NCBI GenBank assembly: GCA_023230825.1
Contig: JALNWO010000003.1
Span: 1 to 42,190, forward strand
Direction: 5' to 3'
Length of the DNA stretch: 42,190 nucleotides
From: Acholeplasmataceae bacterium
GTDB lineage: Bacteria; Bacillota_I; Bacilli_A; Acholeplasmatales; Acholeplasmataceae
Made by a program: the position numbers and the translations under genes. Within the stretch, counting starts at the first letter, position 1, and each line of letters opens with the position of its first letter. Below, one piece after another: positions 1 through 9,808 of this stretch. The notes below the pieces were generated by a model. That model ran no database searches. It was given only the letters and a program-made list of their open reading frames with translations, and was not told where the DNA came from.

Positions 1-1308
1 GTCTGTGCTGCCGGGCGATGCCGATATTTCTACGTATGCAGAGCCACCCCATCGCCACGTTTTGTTGTCGTTGAGTGTGACGTAAATCTTGCCCGTTTCG
101 CCTGCGCCGGGGAGTGCGCCGAAGTTTGCGTATTCAAGTACATCGTCTACGTAGCTCGGCAGGTTGATAGCGGGCACATGACCACTAGCATCAAGTGGAG
201 CTACGCCAAGTGCTGCACCCTTCTCAGCAGCGTCGATCTTGTTGCCCAGCGCTGCGAGAGTCGCTGAGCTGACCGGCTTATTTGCATCGCTCGTATTGTC
301 TACGTTGTCGAGCCCTACGTCGCCCTTGACTAAAGCCACATTCCCGGAGCCATCCGGACCTTTGCCGGCAACTGTCTTGACTTGTCCTGCATTATCAAGA
401 GCGTCTTCGAGGCCGGGTATATCCGCAATACCGAGCGCCACATTGCCGCTGCCGTCTGGGTCTATCTCGTTGACGCTCGACACCGATCCAGAACCTGGGG
501 CGCCGCGAATATCTAGCGCGTCCCCGACATTGGCAACGACCCCGAGCGGGCCAAGGTATCCTGTAGCAGGCTTCGTACCTTGTCCACCAGTCCAGTCGTC
601 GATGCGTAGGATACTGCGCTCCCCGTCCGCGACCGCTGTGTAAACGGGTGTCCACGCGGTGTTTCCGGTATCACCTTTTTCAAGTACAAAATTCAGTACC
701 TGCTGCGGTGACTCACCCGTTATCGTAACGCTTGGGGTCGCACCAGACTCAACCGTCCCAATCGTAAGTTCATTCGCAGGGCCAGTATCCCCGGTATCCC
801 CTTTACCGCCCCGAATATTGCTAGCATCGGCAATATTGGAAACTAGACCGGATACCCCTATATACCCAGTTGCAGGTTTCGATCCCTGACCACCAGTCCA
901 ATCATACAGCTCTTGGACAACTCGTTCACCGTCGATGGTGGTGCGAATTTGAGGCGACCACCCATGGTTGCCAGTATTACCTTTATCCCCTTGATCACCT
1001 TTTAGACCTTGGGTTCCACGAATATCTACAGCCGCCCCTGCAGTAGGAACAATACCTGATGGGCCAATATATCCAGTAATGGAAGGTTTGGCCCCAGCCC
1101 CACCGACCCAATCAACAATTTGAAGAACTCGGCGATCCCCATTTGTGGTTACTCCAAATACGGGTGACCAACCTTGAGGTCCAACCGCTTCCTCTAGGGC
1201 CAGCAGCCACGCATCGTACATGGAGTTAAGATTGGCCCGATGGCGAGCACCCGGCATCTTATTCCAAAACGCTTCACCATTCTTAGTAACCACAGTAGAG
1301 CTAGCCAT
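1..1308 (-). CDS. Tail fibre protein, collagen-like (partial, C-terminus beyond left edge)
   Basis: Open reading frame of 436 codons with no stop before the window edge; the start ATG follows directly after the stop of the upstream gene. Sequence shows three imperfect units, each with a WxGGxGxKP.xGYIG-type core, joined by collagen-like Gly-X-Y runs (for example KGDQGDKGNTGN and KGDTGDTG). A later part, around residues 335-350, has a GDVGLDNVDNTSDANKPVS motif that is common in phage tail fibres just before the receptor-binding region. The end visible at the window edge has a GKIYVTLNDNKTWRW stretch, a frequent fibre motif. The role would be host recognition at the tail tip. The receptor-binding C-terminus is not in the window. 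Base composition of the left 700 bases looks richer in CG steps than the neighbouring tail genes, which fits fibre exchange between phages. Confidence 0.85.
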   Translation of the reverse strand, partial: MASSTVVTKNGEAFWNKMPGARHRANLNSMYDAWLLALEEAVGPQGWSPVFGVTTNGDRRVLQIVDWVGGAGAKPSITGYIGPSGIVPTAGAAVDIRGTQGLKGDQGDKGNTGNHGWSPQIRTTIDGERVVQELYDWTGGQGSKPATGYIGVSGLVSNIADASNIRGGKGDTGDTGPANELTIGTVESGATPSVTITGESPQQVLNFVLEKGDTGNTAWTPVYTAVADGERSILRIDDWTGGQGTKPATGYLGPLGVVANVGDALDIRGAPGSGSVSSVNEIDPDGSGNVALGIADIPGLEDALDNAGQVKTVAGKGPDGSGNVALVKGDVGLDNVDNTSDANKPVSSATLAALGNKIDAAEKGAALGVAPLDASGHVPAINLPSYVDDVLEYANFGALPGAGETGKIYVTLNDNKTWRWGGSAYVEISASPGSTD

Positions 1309-2127
1309 TTACCATTCCTCAAAGGGAAGCCGAACGTTATCCCAGTCAAACATTTCGTGCGTTATAGTGGGAATGCTTGTCAGCCGACCATACATCATCA
1401 GCTCTTGGGTTAAGGTCAAATCACCTTCGCGGGAATAACCAGATACGAAGTGGCGCTTACCCAACCCTTTCGACATAAGATAGGTTATTTTAGACCGATC
1501 TTCGGGCCGGGTACCCTCTAAATTCAATTCCATGGCCCGAGAAATAGTACCTTGATCGACTCGAAGTTCCCCGGCCGCAGTTCTAACCACATTGCTGGTG
1601 TCATTCGTCCCGGCACTAGTCCCATAAGCAGCTCCTTGAAAGTCCAGTGTTGCCCCAACGATTACCTTGGAAATGTCAAGGAAAGTGGCTTCAGGGTCGC
1701 GCAACTGAATGATTACCCGCCTTGCGGCTATATTTGGAACCCATAGGCAGGATACGGTCGCCCCATACGCGAAGGTGTTTACATTCAGGGCTTGGGAAAA
1801 GTCATAATGTTCAAGCTCTGGTCCTGAAGCCACGTAATGCCAACCGCTATCGTATATGGGTGATCCCCCTGACGCCGTTTCAAATACTTGAACCCGCATT
1901 TCTGAGTCAGACGAGCCATTCCATGCCGGTATTGCTGCGCCATCAACTGTGATATCAATGGGCCATACGAGGGTGATTTGGCCCTCATTAGCTTGGATTC
2001 GGCAGACTTCACCTTTAACGTCAGTTTTGAGCCATTCGGAGCCAAGATCAGCTGCCGTATTGGCGACAGTAATTTCAGCCAAGTTGGCCATATTTTCGCT
2101 GATAATACGAACGTCATGTTCTTTCAT
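1309..2127 (-). CDS. Minor tail protein, probable
   Basis: 272-residue protein between the tip proteins and the fibre in the leftward late operon. Its start ATG lies in an ATGA overlap with the end of a short frame read from the 2.1-2.3 kb interval. Residues 5-32 (RIISENMANLAEITVANTAA) match the tiny upstream gene at 2179-2271, which suggests a shared N-terminal module or a partial duplication. The C-terminus ends in acidic and aromatic residues (LPFEEW). Tail location and length suggest a structural part of the distal tail or a fibre adaptor. No enzymatic motif is visible and I do not recognise a named family. Confidence 0.7.
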   Translation of the reverse strand: MKEHDVRIISENMANLAEITVANTAADLGSEWLKTDVKGEVCRIQANEGQITLVWPIDITVDGAAIPAWNGSSDSEMRVQVFETASGGSPIYDSGWHYVASGPELEHYDFSQALNVNTFAYGATVSCLWVPNIAARRVIIQLRDPEATFLDISKVIVGATLDFQGAAYGTSAGTNDTSNVVRTAAGELRVDQGTISRAMELNLEGTRPEDRSKITYLMSKGLGKRHFVSGYSREGDLTLTQELMMYGRLTSIPTITHEMFDWDNVRLPFEEW

Positions 2128-2178
2128 ACTATTTGCTCTTTAAATAGGCAATACCAACGGGTGCCGTCAATAACTTGT

Positions 2179-2271
2179 TCAAGGAATTGCCAGACCAGAT
2201 GCCGTGTTCGGCGCAGTGATCGTGGCGTGGTCAGCGGCGTTCTCGCTGACGATGCGCAGATTTCTTTGCAT
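2179..2271 (-). CDS. Short 30-residue ORF, truncated or frameshifted tail gene
   Basis: Begins with ATG in a TAATG overlap with the upstream gene and is preceded by GGAGG. It encodes 30 residues starting MQRNLRIVSENAADHATIT and stops with TGA. These residues resemble the first 30 of the downstream tail protein (RIVSENAAD/RIISENMAN, TAPNTASGL/TVANTAADL). A second frame, shifted by +1 relative to this one, reads LVWQFLEQVIDGTRWYCLFK and ends in an ATGA overlap with the downstream gene at 2127. The pair may be one small gene broken by an indel, or one that uses recoding. It may also be a remnant of a duplicated tail gene. Confidence 0.5.
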   Translation of the reverse strand: MQRNLRIVSENAADHATITAPNTASGLAIP

Positions 2272-2522
2272 TATTCCTCCGCGATGGGGACGAGCTTGTA
2301 GCCGACCGATGCAAGGCTTCCGTTCAGCGCGGTCACAAGATCGGACGTCATATCACTGGGGATCAAATACTGCTGCCGTTGGTATGGGTAACCAACTTGT
2401 TGACCATCAGGAGTAGTAATAATGTCTGCGGCAGTTAAGACTACAGACAGTCCATTAATCGGCTGTACAGAGTTGGGGATCTGAACAATCATATTGATGA
2501 TTTGGGTTTCTCGCGTGTACAT
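2271..2522 (-). CDS. Small tail-region protein, unknown
   Basis: 83-residue protein, MYTRETQIINMIVQIPN..., lying between the tip protein gene and the short ORF at 2179. The stop TAA shares its last base with the next ATG, so translation is probably coupled. The sequence is mixed polar and hydrophobic with no signal peptide or membrane segment. Its place in the tail cluster suggests a structural or assembly role. No family is recognised. Confidence 0.65.
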   Translation of the reverse strand: MYTRETQIINMIVQIPNSVQPINGLSVVLTAADIITTPDGQQVGYPYQRQQYLIPSDMTSDLVTALNGSLASVGYKLVPIAEE

Positions 2523-2530
2523 ATTTGTCC

Positions 2531-3664
2531 TTATGTAAGTTGGGTGCCGTCAGAGCGGTACCAATGTGATCCGTTTGCAAAACATAACCAGCCGGCGTAA
2601 AAACAGACCCCACCAGCCGCACGGCTGGCTGGTAGGTTTGGAACTTGGTTGAGTCTTAATGCCGCGTCGCCAGCAGAGATTTGAATACCCACGTTGCCGG
2701 GTGATGCAACGGTTATTCCGGGCGAACTAAAGCTGTTAGCAGAAACGCTGAGGTTGGACCCGCTTGACGACGTACTGATGGTGAGACCGCCACCAGGCAC
2801 AGAGGCTATAATCGATCTACCGCCGCTGGCCGGATAAAACGAAATGTCGTCAGAGTCGATTACGGTCCGCCTACCAGTTGCTTGGGAAGTAAACGTCCCA
2901 CCCGTAAACGTCCCACCCGTAAACGTCTTTCCAACAAACGAGCCGCTGTTAACCTGAGTAGCATTAATCCCCCCCGCATAAACAATCCCAACGGCAAGCG
3001 TGCCCGCCCCAATCTGATTCGCAGCAAGGGCATTTACGTATGCGAGGTTGCCTAGGTTATTGACTTGTGTGAGACCATTTAGTGCCCCTGTTGTTTGCGT
3101 ATTGAGATCAACGGCATTTAGCAGAGCCAGCGCGCCCAGACCGGAAACATTGCTATTTGCAAGTTGCCCCGTAATTTGACTTGTCAGGCTCACCAAGTCA
3201 GATCGTGCAATTGCCCCTAATCTTGTCAGCGTCACGTATGCGTCGTGAACTTGTCCGCCGATTGTCAAGCGCGCCCGAATCGTGACGCTATTGCCCGTAA
3301 CGGTAGACCCGGTAACGACACAGTTGTTGCCTACGGTAGGGCTTATGGATGCAGCCCCTCCGAAGACAGACCAGGCCACCGTGCCCCCCACAAGCCCGTC
3401 CCCTCTATGCGCCGTCAGCGTAATGATGGGCGGTGTGGTTGCGCCGCTGGCCGTCGTAAATGTGAGCGCAGATGCGGAAATAGAGAAACTTGATGATGTG
3501 TTCATCAAGTGCTCAATATCCTCGCCAAGCGTACCGAGGGCATCATTTACGTCGCCCATCCAGCCGTCCAGGCCGTCAACTTGACTGGTTGGGATGGTGG
3601 GAAGGATGAAGCGTATCGGTGCGGCCTGCAGCAGCTTGTCGCGCTCGTTTTGTATCGTTGCCAT
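2531..3664 (-). CDS. Tail tip or fibre-like protein with Ig-like domain
   Basis: 377-residue protein in a TAATG overlap with the hub gene upstream. Residues 1-55 are a helical N-terminus. Residues 57-150 look like a beta-sandwich of the Ig type (FSISASALTFTTASG... VTLTRLGA). Residues 155-230 are a low-complexity Asn/Leu/Ala/Gly-rich stretch (LANSNVSGLGALALLNAVDL) like the C-terminal part of lambda GpJ-type tip proteins. Next comes a GTFTGGTFTGGTF repeat, then a glycine- and serine-rich end finishing with HWYRSDGTQL. It is likely part of the tail tip that holds or forms fibres. Composition is richer in CG steps than the tape measure gene and it holds no copy of the dispersed TRACCACA motif, which suggests a separate origin. 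Confidence 0.75.
   Translation of the reverse strand: MATIQNERDKLLQAAPIRFILPTIPTSQVDGLDGWMGDVNDALGTLGEDIEHLMNTSSSFSISASALTFTTASGATTPPIITLTAHRGDGLVGGTVAWSVFGGAASISPTVGNNCVVTGSTVTGNSVTIRARLTIGGQVHDAYVTLTRLGAIARSDLVSLTSQITGQLANSNVSGLGALALLNAVDLNTQTTGALNGLTQVNNLGNLAYVNALAANQIGAGTLAVGIVYAGGINATQVNSGSFVGKTFTGGTFTGGTFTSQATGRRTVIDSDDISFYPASGGRSIIASVPGGGLTISTSSSGSNLSVSANSFSSPGITVASPGNVGIQISAGDAALRLNQVPNLPASRAAGGVCFYAGWLCFANGSHWYRSDGTQLT
2889..2926. repeat. 15-bp tandem repeat within the tip protein gene
   Basis: The unit GTAAACGTCCCACCC occurs twice in tandem, followed by half a third copy. On the coding strand it encodes the GGTFTGGTFT repeat of the tip protein. Slippage here would change the protein by multiples of five residues without a frameshift. 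Confidence 0.85.
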
Positions 3665-5109
3665 TAGATCAATACCTCAACGTCGCATCGACCTGACACC
3701 CAATCCACATCAAGGCCAATAATTTGTCCGATCCGTCCCAATTCTAAGCCAAACCGATCACCATAGATATTTGCAGTTTGACCCAATTCCAAATCCAATA
3801 ACTGGGCCATCCCCCTAACTCGCACTATGAACCGGGGAGTTGACCACAGGGATAGCCGGCGGGATGCTTCAAGCTGGGCGTCTACTTTGCGAAGCATCAG
3901 GGTATTAATTTGCTCAGTTTCAGTGCTTATGCGATACTCGGTTGCAACCGCAGAAGCCTTTGCGGTAACCGTCAACCATTCTTGAGCATATAAATCCTGA
4001 TGTTCACTCGGAACTCCTTCGGCAATATTTTGCCTTGGGGTCCATTGCCTACAATACCCCAATCTGACGCCGGCAATGACTTCGGTGGTTCCAGCCAAAT
4101 CTAGGGAACCTTCCTCATAGTCGTTGGGGGTAATGGTGACCGGCACCCCTGGGGCGGGCAGATCAATCTTCAGCAAACGCAACTGACCTGTCCGTGACAT
4201 TACCGCCTGGGCGCCGATGGAACTCGCCAATTCGACGATGCAAGATAGAACAGTATTATGTTCTTCCAAATATAGGCCCACGGGTTGCTGGTTGGCCGCA
4301 TCAAAAGACGCCAAGTTGTCCAAGTCCAAATCGGCCGTAGTGAATCTGCCGGAAACTGGGCCATAACTTGTGGCCAACCTCCGAACAAGCGTCGCCACCG
4401 TATTTTCATATCCACCTGTGGCATCCCCTTGAATGCTGGCGGTCACTATCCCATCAGGTTCAGCGGTAAGTCTAAACCCGCCGGGAACCTGGGTAAACTC
4501 AACAGGTACTCCTCGGTCCCGAACTTCAATGATGCGTTCAAAGGCCGTGGCTGAAAAACGATATTCGTGCACCGCCGCATTGTAAAGCCGCGGAGTAATG
4601 TTATGATTTTCGCCCAAGGGGACTGGGATGAGTCGGTCAGCTTCTTGCCCAGGCCCACCCAATAACTGTTCGGTGACCGCATTATCTAAACGCTCCAATG
4701 GATCAACAAGGGTGACCACAAAAGTATCTCGGCTTTGCTGGGCGCGATCAACTACCCCCTTAGCCACCAACCGGTAATCGTCCCGCGACCAAGTCACATC
4801 GCCGTAGTAGATGCGAATCTCGCGATTCTTCCACACATCCCCATGCCAGCTATCCAAGGAACCATCTTCGTTATGCAATTCAATCGAAGCATGGCTAGCC
4901 ACCGAATACCCGGTCGGGTTTAAGGATTCCCGATATCTGACCCCACCTTTGATCATGGCGTCATACCTGATATTGGGGGTTGGGTCAGTGGGTAGCGTGG
5001 TATACGGTACCACGGATAGCCTACGGATTGGGGAAGTTTCTATTTCCAACAATACCGTTCGCCGGGCTTCGTCACTCCGCAACCATTGGCGATATTCTGC
5101 ATCAGTCAT
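3664..5109 (-). CDS. Tail hub or baseplate-like protein
   Basis: 481-residue protein directly downstream of the tape measure gene (8-base overlap) and upstream of the tip protein (TAATG overlap). In siphoviruses this slot holds the distal tail or tail-hub proteins. The sequence is mainly beta-rich with an N-terminal region (residues 1-160) rich in EL/DG/IYYGD motifs typical of hub folds, and a C-terminal region ending WVSGRCDVEVLI, similar in style to the end of phage hub domains. No peptidase motif is visible. The call rests on gene order and size. A dedicated receptor-binding role is possible but not shown. Confidence 0.7.
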   Translation of the reverse strand: MTDAEYRQWLRSDEARRTVLLEIETSPIRRLSVVPYTTLPTDPTPNIRYDAMIKGGVRYRESLNPTGYSVASHASIELHNEDGSLDSWHGDVWKNREIRIYYGDVTWSRDDYRLVAKGVVDRAQQSRDTFVVTLVDPLERLDNAVTEQLLGGPGQEADRLIPVPLGENHNITPRLYNAAVHEYRFSATAFERIIEVRDRGVPVEFTQVPGGFRLTAEPDGIVTASIQGDATGGYENTVATLVRRLATSYGPVSGRFTTADLDLDNLASFDAANQQPVGLYLEEHNTVLSCIVELASSIGAQAVMSRTGQLRLLKIDLPAPGVPVTITPNDYEEGSLDLAGTTEVIAGVRLGYCRQWTPRQNIAEGVPSEHQDLYAQEWLTVTAKASAVATEYRISTETEQINTLMLRKVDAQLEASRRLSLWSTPRFIVRVRGMAQLLDLELGQTANIYGDRFGLELGRIGQIIGLDVDWVSGRCDVEVLI

Positions 5110-8100
5110 TATACTTTACCCCTTTGCGACCATAAGCCACTTGATTGTTCCTATCACGAGCATTTCGTTGGGTGGATTCGTCCATACCTTTAACCACAAG
5201 GTTTGCGTTCAATTCAGCCGACCGCTTCGTTTCAACAACCTGGGCTTGGCCTTGGATTCGGACTTGTTGGGTCAATTCATCCAACTTGGCCACCACTGCT
5301 TGCATTTCACCATCAGAACGAGTTCCAACCCCATATGTCCCCGCATCAATGGCCCTGGCTTGGGCCGCCGTGTATACGCGCTCGCCAGCATGCAATTTCG
5401 CATGATAATTATCATAGGGGACCCGGGATATTCCGAGCGCGTGGGAGCCGTCTACGATGGGGATGAAGGGCATCAAATGGGAAGCGATCATAGCCGGAAG
5501 GGCATTCAAGGTGGTCGCGATATCGTGAAGCCGGATTGTATCAAGCCCCATGCTTTCCAGCAAGGATACTTGACGCCCCATTGTGGTTACTTCATGCTGA
5601 TATTGGGCGTCTAAAGCCGCTTGAGCCTGCATTGCGAAGTTATGAAGTTCTTGCAACTGTTCAAGCTGAGACTGGCTTATATTGGTGGCTTTTTCCAACT
5701 GGACAATTTGTCGCTCAGAATCACTTAAAGTACTCCCGGCCAAGTCACCAACCATGGCTGTCAAACGGTGATAGGCCGAACGATAATCTTCGCCAGATGC
5801 ACCGTATTCCCTCCACAAGGTCAAAGCATTTTGCAACGAGTTTTGAACTCGACCAAGAGCCGCCTCGTCTCCACCCCTAGCCGCCGAAACCAACTGGTAT
5901 AGTTCTTGCTCAGCATTCGTTACCTTTTGACCCAGGGTATATGGGGCCAAATCACTCGATTCCAAAGACCTAAGATAATATTGCAATGAGTTAGCGATAT
6001 CCCGCAAGCGAACCGCGTTGATTAGTTCTTCGCGGGCGGCTTCCTGTTCGGTGACAATTCGCTGGGTTACAATTTCAGTCAGCTGCTCCGCTAAAGTGAG
6101 TTGCTTGGCGTAATCTGGACCAAAATATCTACCTTCCTCAGCTCCAAACTCATTGTAGTGCCTACGGGCAAACCCCTCAAGGTCCATACCCCAATTATCT
6201 TGGCGAAACGCTAGCATCAAGTCACCATAGGCCTGCATATAATTTTGCTCGGCCGAGGCACTACTTATACCTCTCAATGCTGACCACAATTCTTGTTCTC
6301 GCTGAGGTGCAAAAGTTTGATCTAACCCCAGTTGTTGGGCGAGCTGATCTGCCAAAGACCCCGCCGAATTTCGAGCTTGCAGGGTGTTTTGCACGCCGGT
6401 ACTAACTTCTCGCAGGCGATCCAGGGCCAAACCGAAGTGATCCACTACTTCTTCAATGATATCGCCGGTATCTTCAACAACTTCATTCAACCTAACCCAT
6501 TCGGTTGCGACCGCATGGAACTCGCCCGATATGTTAATCATTTGCGCGTAGAGCCTGGCCCCGGCTTCAGTTGTCGGGTCTATGCTTTCCAACAGCTCGC
6601 GGAAAGACAACACCGACTGATCCAACCCTTTGGTCATATCAGGCATCAGTTGCCCAATGTTTTCAAAAGATTTGTTTAAGTTGCCAATCCGCCATTCAAA
6701 TTGCTCTTGCTCAGTATGGAAGTTTTGGAAGTAGCCGCTCAAAGTAGCCGTAAAGGCGTCCAGACCGCCCCCGGCGTCCAGCATGGCAGCCGCCGCATCA
6801 AAAGACAGACCTTTGAGCCGCTCAAAGGGCATCACATCCAATGCCGAAATAAGCCCATTGACTTCCAGTATGATCATTTCAAACGTGGATATCAGGTTCA
6901 GAGCCGCTTCAGCACTTAGGCTGCGAATATCTACATCCCGAATCAAAGCCGCCAACATGGGAGGTAGTTGATCAACTTGAAGCTGCAACGCTTGCAAGAT
7001 GGACATTTGAATATCCGTCTGCAACCGAGTAAACATATCTTCTTCGGACCAACCACCGAAGCCTCGAATGGTCATATCCGAAGCGTGACCAATGCCAAAA
7101 TCTAAGCTTTGGTTGCCAACTCTAAGAGTTCCACCTGATGCCACGCCTTGCCGGTCGCCTTTGATGGACGATTCCATTATCGCGTAGAACGAATCAATGG
7201 CCGCATCTACTCCGACTTGGCTAAATAAGCGATTGGCAGCAGTTACACTTGCTTCAGCCAATTGGCGGGCAGCCTCTTGGGACTCGTCCGATTGACGGTC
7301 ATCAAAAGCAGTTCTATCCCACACCCCGCCAACCAACTCAGCAGTAGACCGCTGACCGCGGCGGGTAGTAGGCTCCCGGTCAAAAAACCCATCAACCAGA
7401 CCGCCAACCATACCGCCGACCATGGTGCCGATTCCAGGCAAAATATAAGTACCAATTGCCGAGCCGATGGCCGAACCGTATTGGCCTTGGACCGCCGACA
7501 ATATGGCACCACCATACCCTAAGATAGAGCCCATGTTCCCAGCCGCCCAGGTGCCGGCCTTCCCTGCCGTTGAAGATAAGGCCGAACTATGGGAATTGAT
7601 CATAGCCCCAATAGCATCCCCACCCGAAGCCGCGGCCATATTCCCGGCATTGACCGCCGCTGATCCCATGGTATTGGTAAGGCCGGATGAGAAATTCTGC
7701 AAGGCTCGGGAACCGATGTGGTCACCAACCCAATCCAACGCGTTACCCATCGTTTGGGTTCCACCCGCGCGGGTTATGCCGCTTCCTGGGGCACCCCTAA
7801 TAGAGCTGGTCCTACCTTGCTCATCAACTTGGAACCCCAATACCTCACCAAGCATGTTGGCCATCGGCAGGGTTACATTTTGACGAATAACTAATCGAGC
7901 CAGATCATCCAGTATGGAATCCACCATATTTTTGAATGAAAGCTCGCCCGTTCTCGCAAACTTAACAAAAGCATCTTCGGCCTCTCGAATACCATTGACC
8001 ACAAGGTTTTCGGACAGATCGCTGAGGTTTGAAAATTCCTCTTGGACTTTTAGCAAGCCCCGCAAGAACCCACCTTGGATGGTTTGGTCAGTTTCCAATA

Positions 8101-9808
8101 TTTCAATCTTAAACTCTCGGAGCTTTTGATTGTATTGGTCAACATTTATATCTCCAAGCATGAACTCTTCGTTCAAAGCCTGAAGGTTGAGTCGGTAGTT
8201 TTCTTGAGGGCCGAATATTTCATCCCATATTTGACCTTGGCGCTCCAAGACTTGCTGGTATTCAAGAAGCGCGTAAAGGCTCTCACCTTCTTCCAATGTG
8301 AGTTCACGCTTCATATCTGCTTCATATCCGAGCAACTTAGCGTGTCGTTCGCGAGCCATACCCATTACATGAAGTAGGTTTATTTCGGCAATTAGCTCAC
8401 TCTCAATTTGGGCGAAAGTTTTGCGCTTACCACCCTTCCCATCCGCACTTTCGGGGGTGAAAGTTGATGGGCCACTAGGTAGCAGGTCACCAATGAGTTT
8501 CGCCCTGTCCATGAGGCTTTGGGAATAACCTTGCACAAAAGCCATCGCAGCCCGTTCACCAGCTTTTTTTGGTGCTTCCAACTCATCAACCCGGCCTAAA
8601 CTAAAATTGGTTGGAAACAGTTCCCTGCCGGCAATATCGTTGATGATCGAATTTAACTTTTTTGCCCAACCTTCCAAACTAGATAACGAGAGATTGATAC
8701 CTTTAATGGTTAAATTGGCAAACCAGGCGGGAAAGTCGTTCCAGGCCTCCTTAATATAAGCCTTGGCCCCATCCCAGGTGGCCATAAACTTATCAATGAA
8801 GGTCACATATTTATTGGCTTCCCTTAGAGCTTCATCCATCTTAGTCGACATTTGGCCAAGAGTGACGATGGCCCCAGCGGCCGCGGTCGCAATGGCGGTG
8901 ATTGGATTCCGCATCAAGGCGATTCGTAAGAGATTCAATCCGCTTATTACGGCCCCAATAGCCGCCCGCCCAGCCAGGACCGCCAATAGGGGAATTAAAG
9001 CCGCTACGCCGGTCGTGAAGTGATTCAAGTTGTCGACCGCGAAAGCCAAAGTTAGGCCCAACCCTTTTCCTATTTGTTCACTAATTGGGCCAAGGGTACG
9101 CATGGCTTGATCACGAAGAACAGTCCAGAATTGTGAAAAGGTCGGGTTTAGCTTGGAAAACAGAGTAGTCAGTTTACCTTCCATTTCTTGGAAGGCTTCC
9201 ACAATGACTTTGGGGGTCAGCTTACCTTCCTTACCCCATTCTTTCATTTCAAACCGATTAATTTGCAACTTCTCGGCAATTACGTCCGCGATGAACGGTA
9301 GCTGCTCAAGGACAGAACGCAATTCATCCCCGTCTAGCCGACCTTTGGCCAAACCTTGGGAAAATTGAATCAAGCCGGCATGGGCTTCTTGAGCAGTCAC
9401 ACCTGAAAGCTGAACTGCCTGATTGACCCCTTTGACAAAGTTTATCAGCTCTCGTTGGGAATAACCTAATTCCTTAGAGGAAAGCGCCACTCGCGCATAT
9501 AAGGTAGCCGTCGCCTCAAATGAAGTTCGAGTATCTCTGGCCACATTAAACATTTCTTGTGTGAGCCGAGTCAAGTTTGCAGTATCACCCGCCACCAATT
9601 TGAGCCGATTGCTCATATTGGTATAAACGTCATTCATCCGCATGAACTCGCGGGCGCTCAATACTCCAACTAGTCCCCTGAAAGCATTTGCCAACAAATC
9701 AACCTGGCCCTGAGCGCGGACCGCCCCCCGACCAATATCATTTATCCCCCGTTGGACTACCTGTCCACCGCGTTCGGTGATTACAATGTCAATGCGTTCT
9801 GTGGTCAT
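5102..9808 (-). CDS. Tape measure protein
   Basis: 1568 residues, the longest gene in the window, placed after the tail chaperones as in most siphoviruses. Residues about 55-190 match the tape-measure N-terminal domain in style (FMRMNDVYTNMSNRLKLVAG, then GLAKGRLDGDELRSVLEQLP). Hydrophobic segments lie near residues 268-318 (IPLLAVLAGRAAIGAVISG). A glycine/alanine-rich region spans roughly 730-820 (GSAIGTYILPGIGTMVGGMV). Long coiled-coil stretches fill the rest. By the usual rule of about 1.5 angstrom per residue the tail would be near 235 nm long, which is an inference. The protein would be ejected with the DNA and the hydrophobic parts may insert into the host membrane. The start ATG overlaps the end of the upstream gene by four bases. 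Confidence 0.95.
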   Translation of the reverse strand: MTTERIDIVITERGGQVVQRGINDIGRGAVRAQGQVDLLANAFRGLVGVLSAREFMRMNDVYTNMSNRLKLVAGDTANLTRLTQEMFNVARDTRTSFEATATLYARVALSSKELGYSQRELINFVKGVNQAVQLSGVTAQEAHAGLIQFSQGLAKGRLDGDELRSVLEQLPFIADVIAEKLQINRFEMKEWGKEGKLTPKVIVEAFQEMEGKLTTLFSKLNPTFSQFWTVLRDQAMRTLGPISEQIGKGLGLTLAFAVDNLNHFTTGVAALIPLLAVLAGRAAIGAVISGLNLLRIALMRNPITAIATAAAGAIVTLGQMSTKMDEALREANKYVTFIDKFMATWDGAKAYIKEAWNDFPAWFANLTIKGINLSLSSLEGWAKKLNSIINDIAGRELFPTNFSLGRVDELEAPKKAGERAAMAFVQGYSQSLMDRAKLIGDLLPSGPSTFTPESADGKGGKRKTFAQIESELIAEINLLHVMGMARERHAKLLGYEADMKRELTLEEGESLYALLEYQQVLERQGQIWDEIFGPQENYRLNLQALNEEFMLGDINVDQYNQKLREFKIEILETDQTIQGGFLRGLLKVQEEFSNLSDLSENLVVNGIREAEDAFVKFARTGELSFKNMVDSILDDLARLVIRQNVTLPMANMLGEVLGFQVDEQGRTSSIRGAPGSGITRAGGTQTMGNALDWVGDHIGSRALQNFSSGLTNTMGSAAVNAGNMAAASGGDAIGAMINSHSSALSSTAGKAGTWAAGNMGSILGYGGAILSAVQGQYGSAIGSAIGTYILPGIGTMVGGMVGGLVDGFFDREPTTRRGQRSTAELVGGVWDRTAFDDRQSDESQEAARQLAEASVTAANRLFSQVGVDAAIDSFYAIMESSIKGDRQGVASGGTLRVGNQSLDFGIGHASDMTIRGFGGWSEEDMFTRLQTDIQMSILQALQLQVDQLPPMLAALIRDVDIRSLSAEAALNLISTFEMIILEVNGLISALDVMPFERLKGLSFDAAAAMLDAGGGLDAFTATLSGYFQNFHTEQEQFEWRIGNLNKSFENIGQLMPDMTKGLDQSVLSFRELLESIDPTTEAGARLYAQMINISGEFHAVATEWVRLNEVVEDTGDIIEEVVDHFGLALDRLREVSTGVQNTLQARNSAGSLADQLAQQLGLDQTFAPQREQELWSALRGISSASAEQNYMQAYGDLMLAFRQDNWGMDLEGFARRHYNEFGAEEGRYFGPDYAKQLTLAEQLTEIVTQRIVTEQEAAREELINAVRLRDIANSLQYYLRSLESSDLAPYTLGQKVTNAEQELYQLVSAARGGDEAALGRVQNSLQNALTLWREYGASGEDYRSAYHRLTAMVGDLAGSTLSDSERQIVQLEKATNISQSQLEQLQELHNFAMQAQAALDAQYQHEVTTMGRQVSLLESMGLDTIRLHDIATTLNALPAMIASHLMPFIPIVDGSHALGISRVPYDNYHAKLHAGERVYTAAQARAIDAGTYGVGTRSDGEMQAVVAKLDELTQQVRIQGQAQVVETKRSAELNANLVVKGMDESTQRNARDRNNQVAYGRKGVKYND

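Noticed and set aside
4811..5614. Plus-strand frame of 267 codons opposite the tape measure and hub genes
   Set aside because: Antisense to two well-supported tail genes, no ribosome site, and no credible protein pattern.
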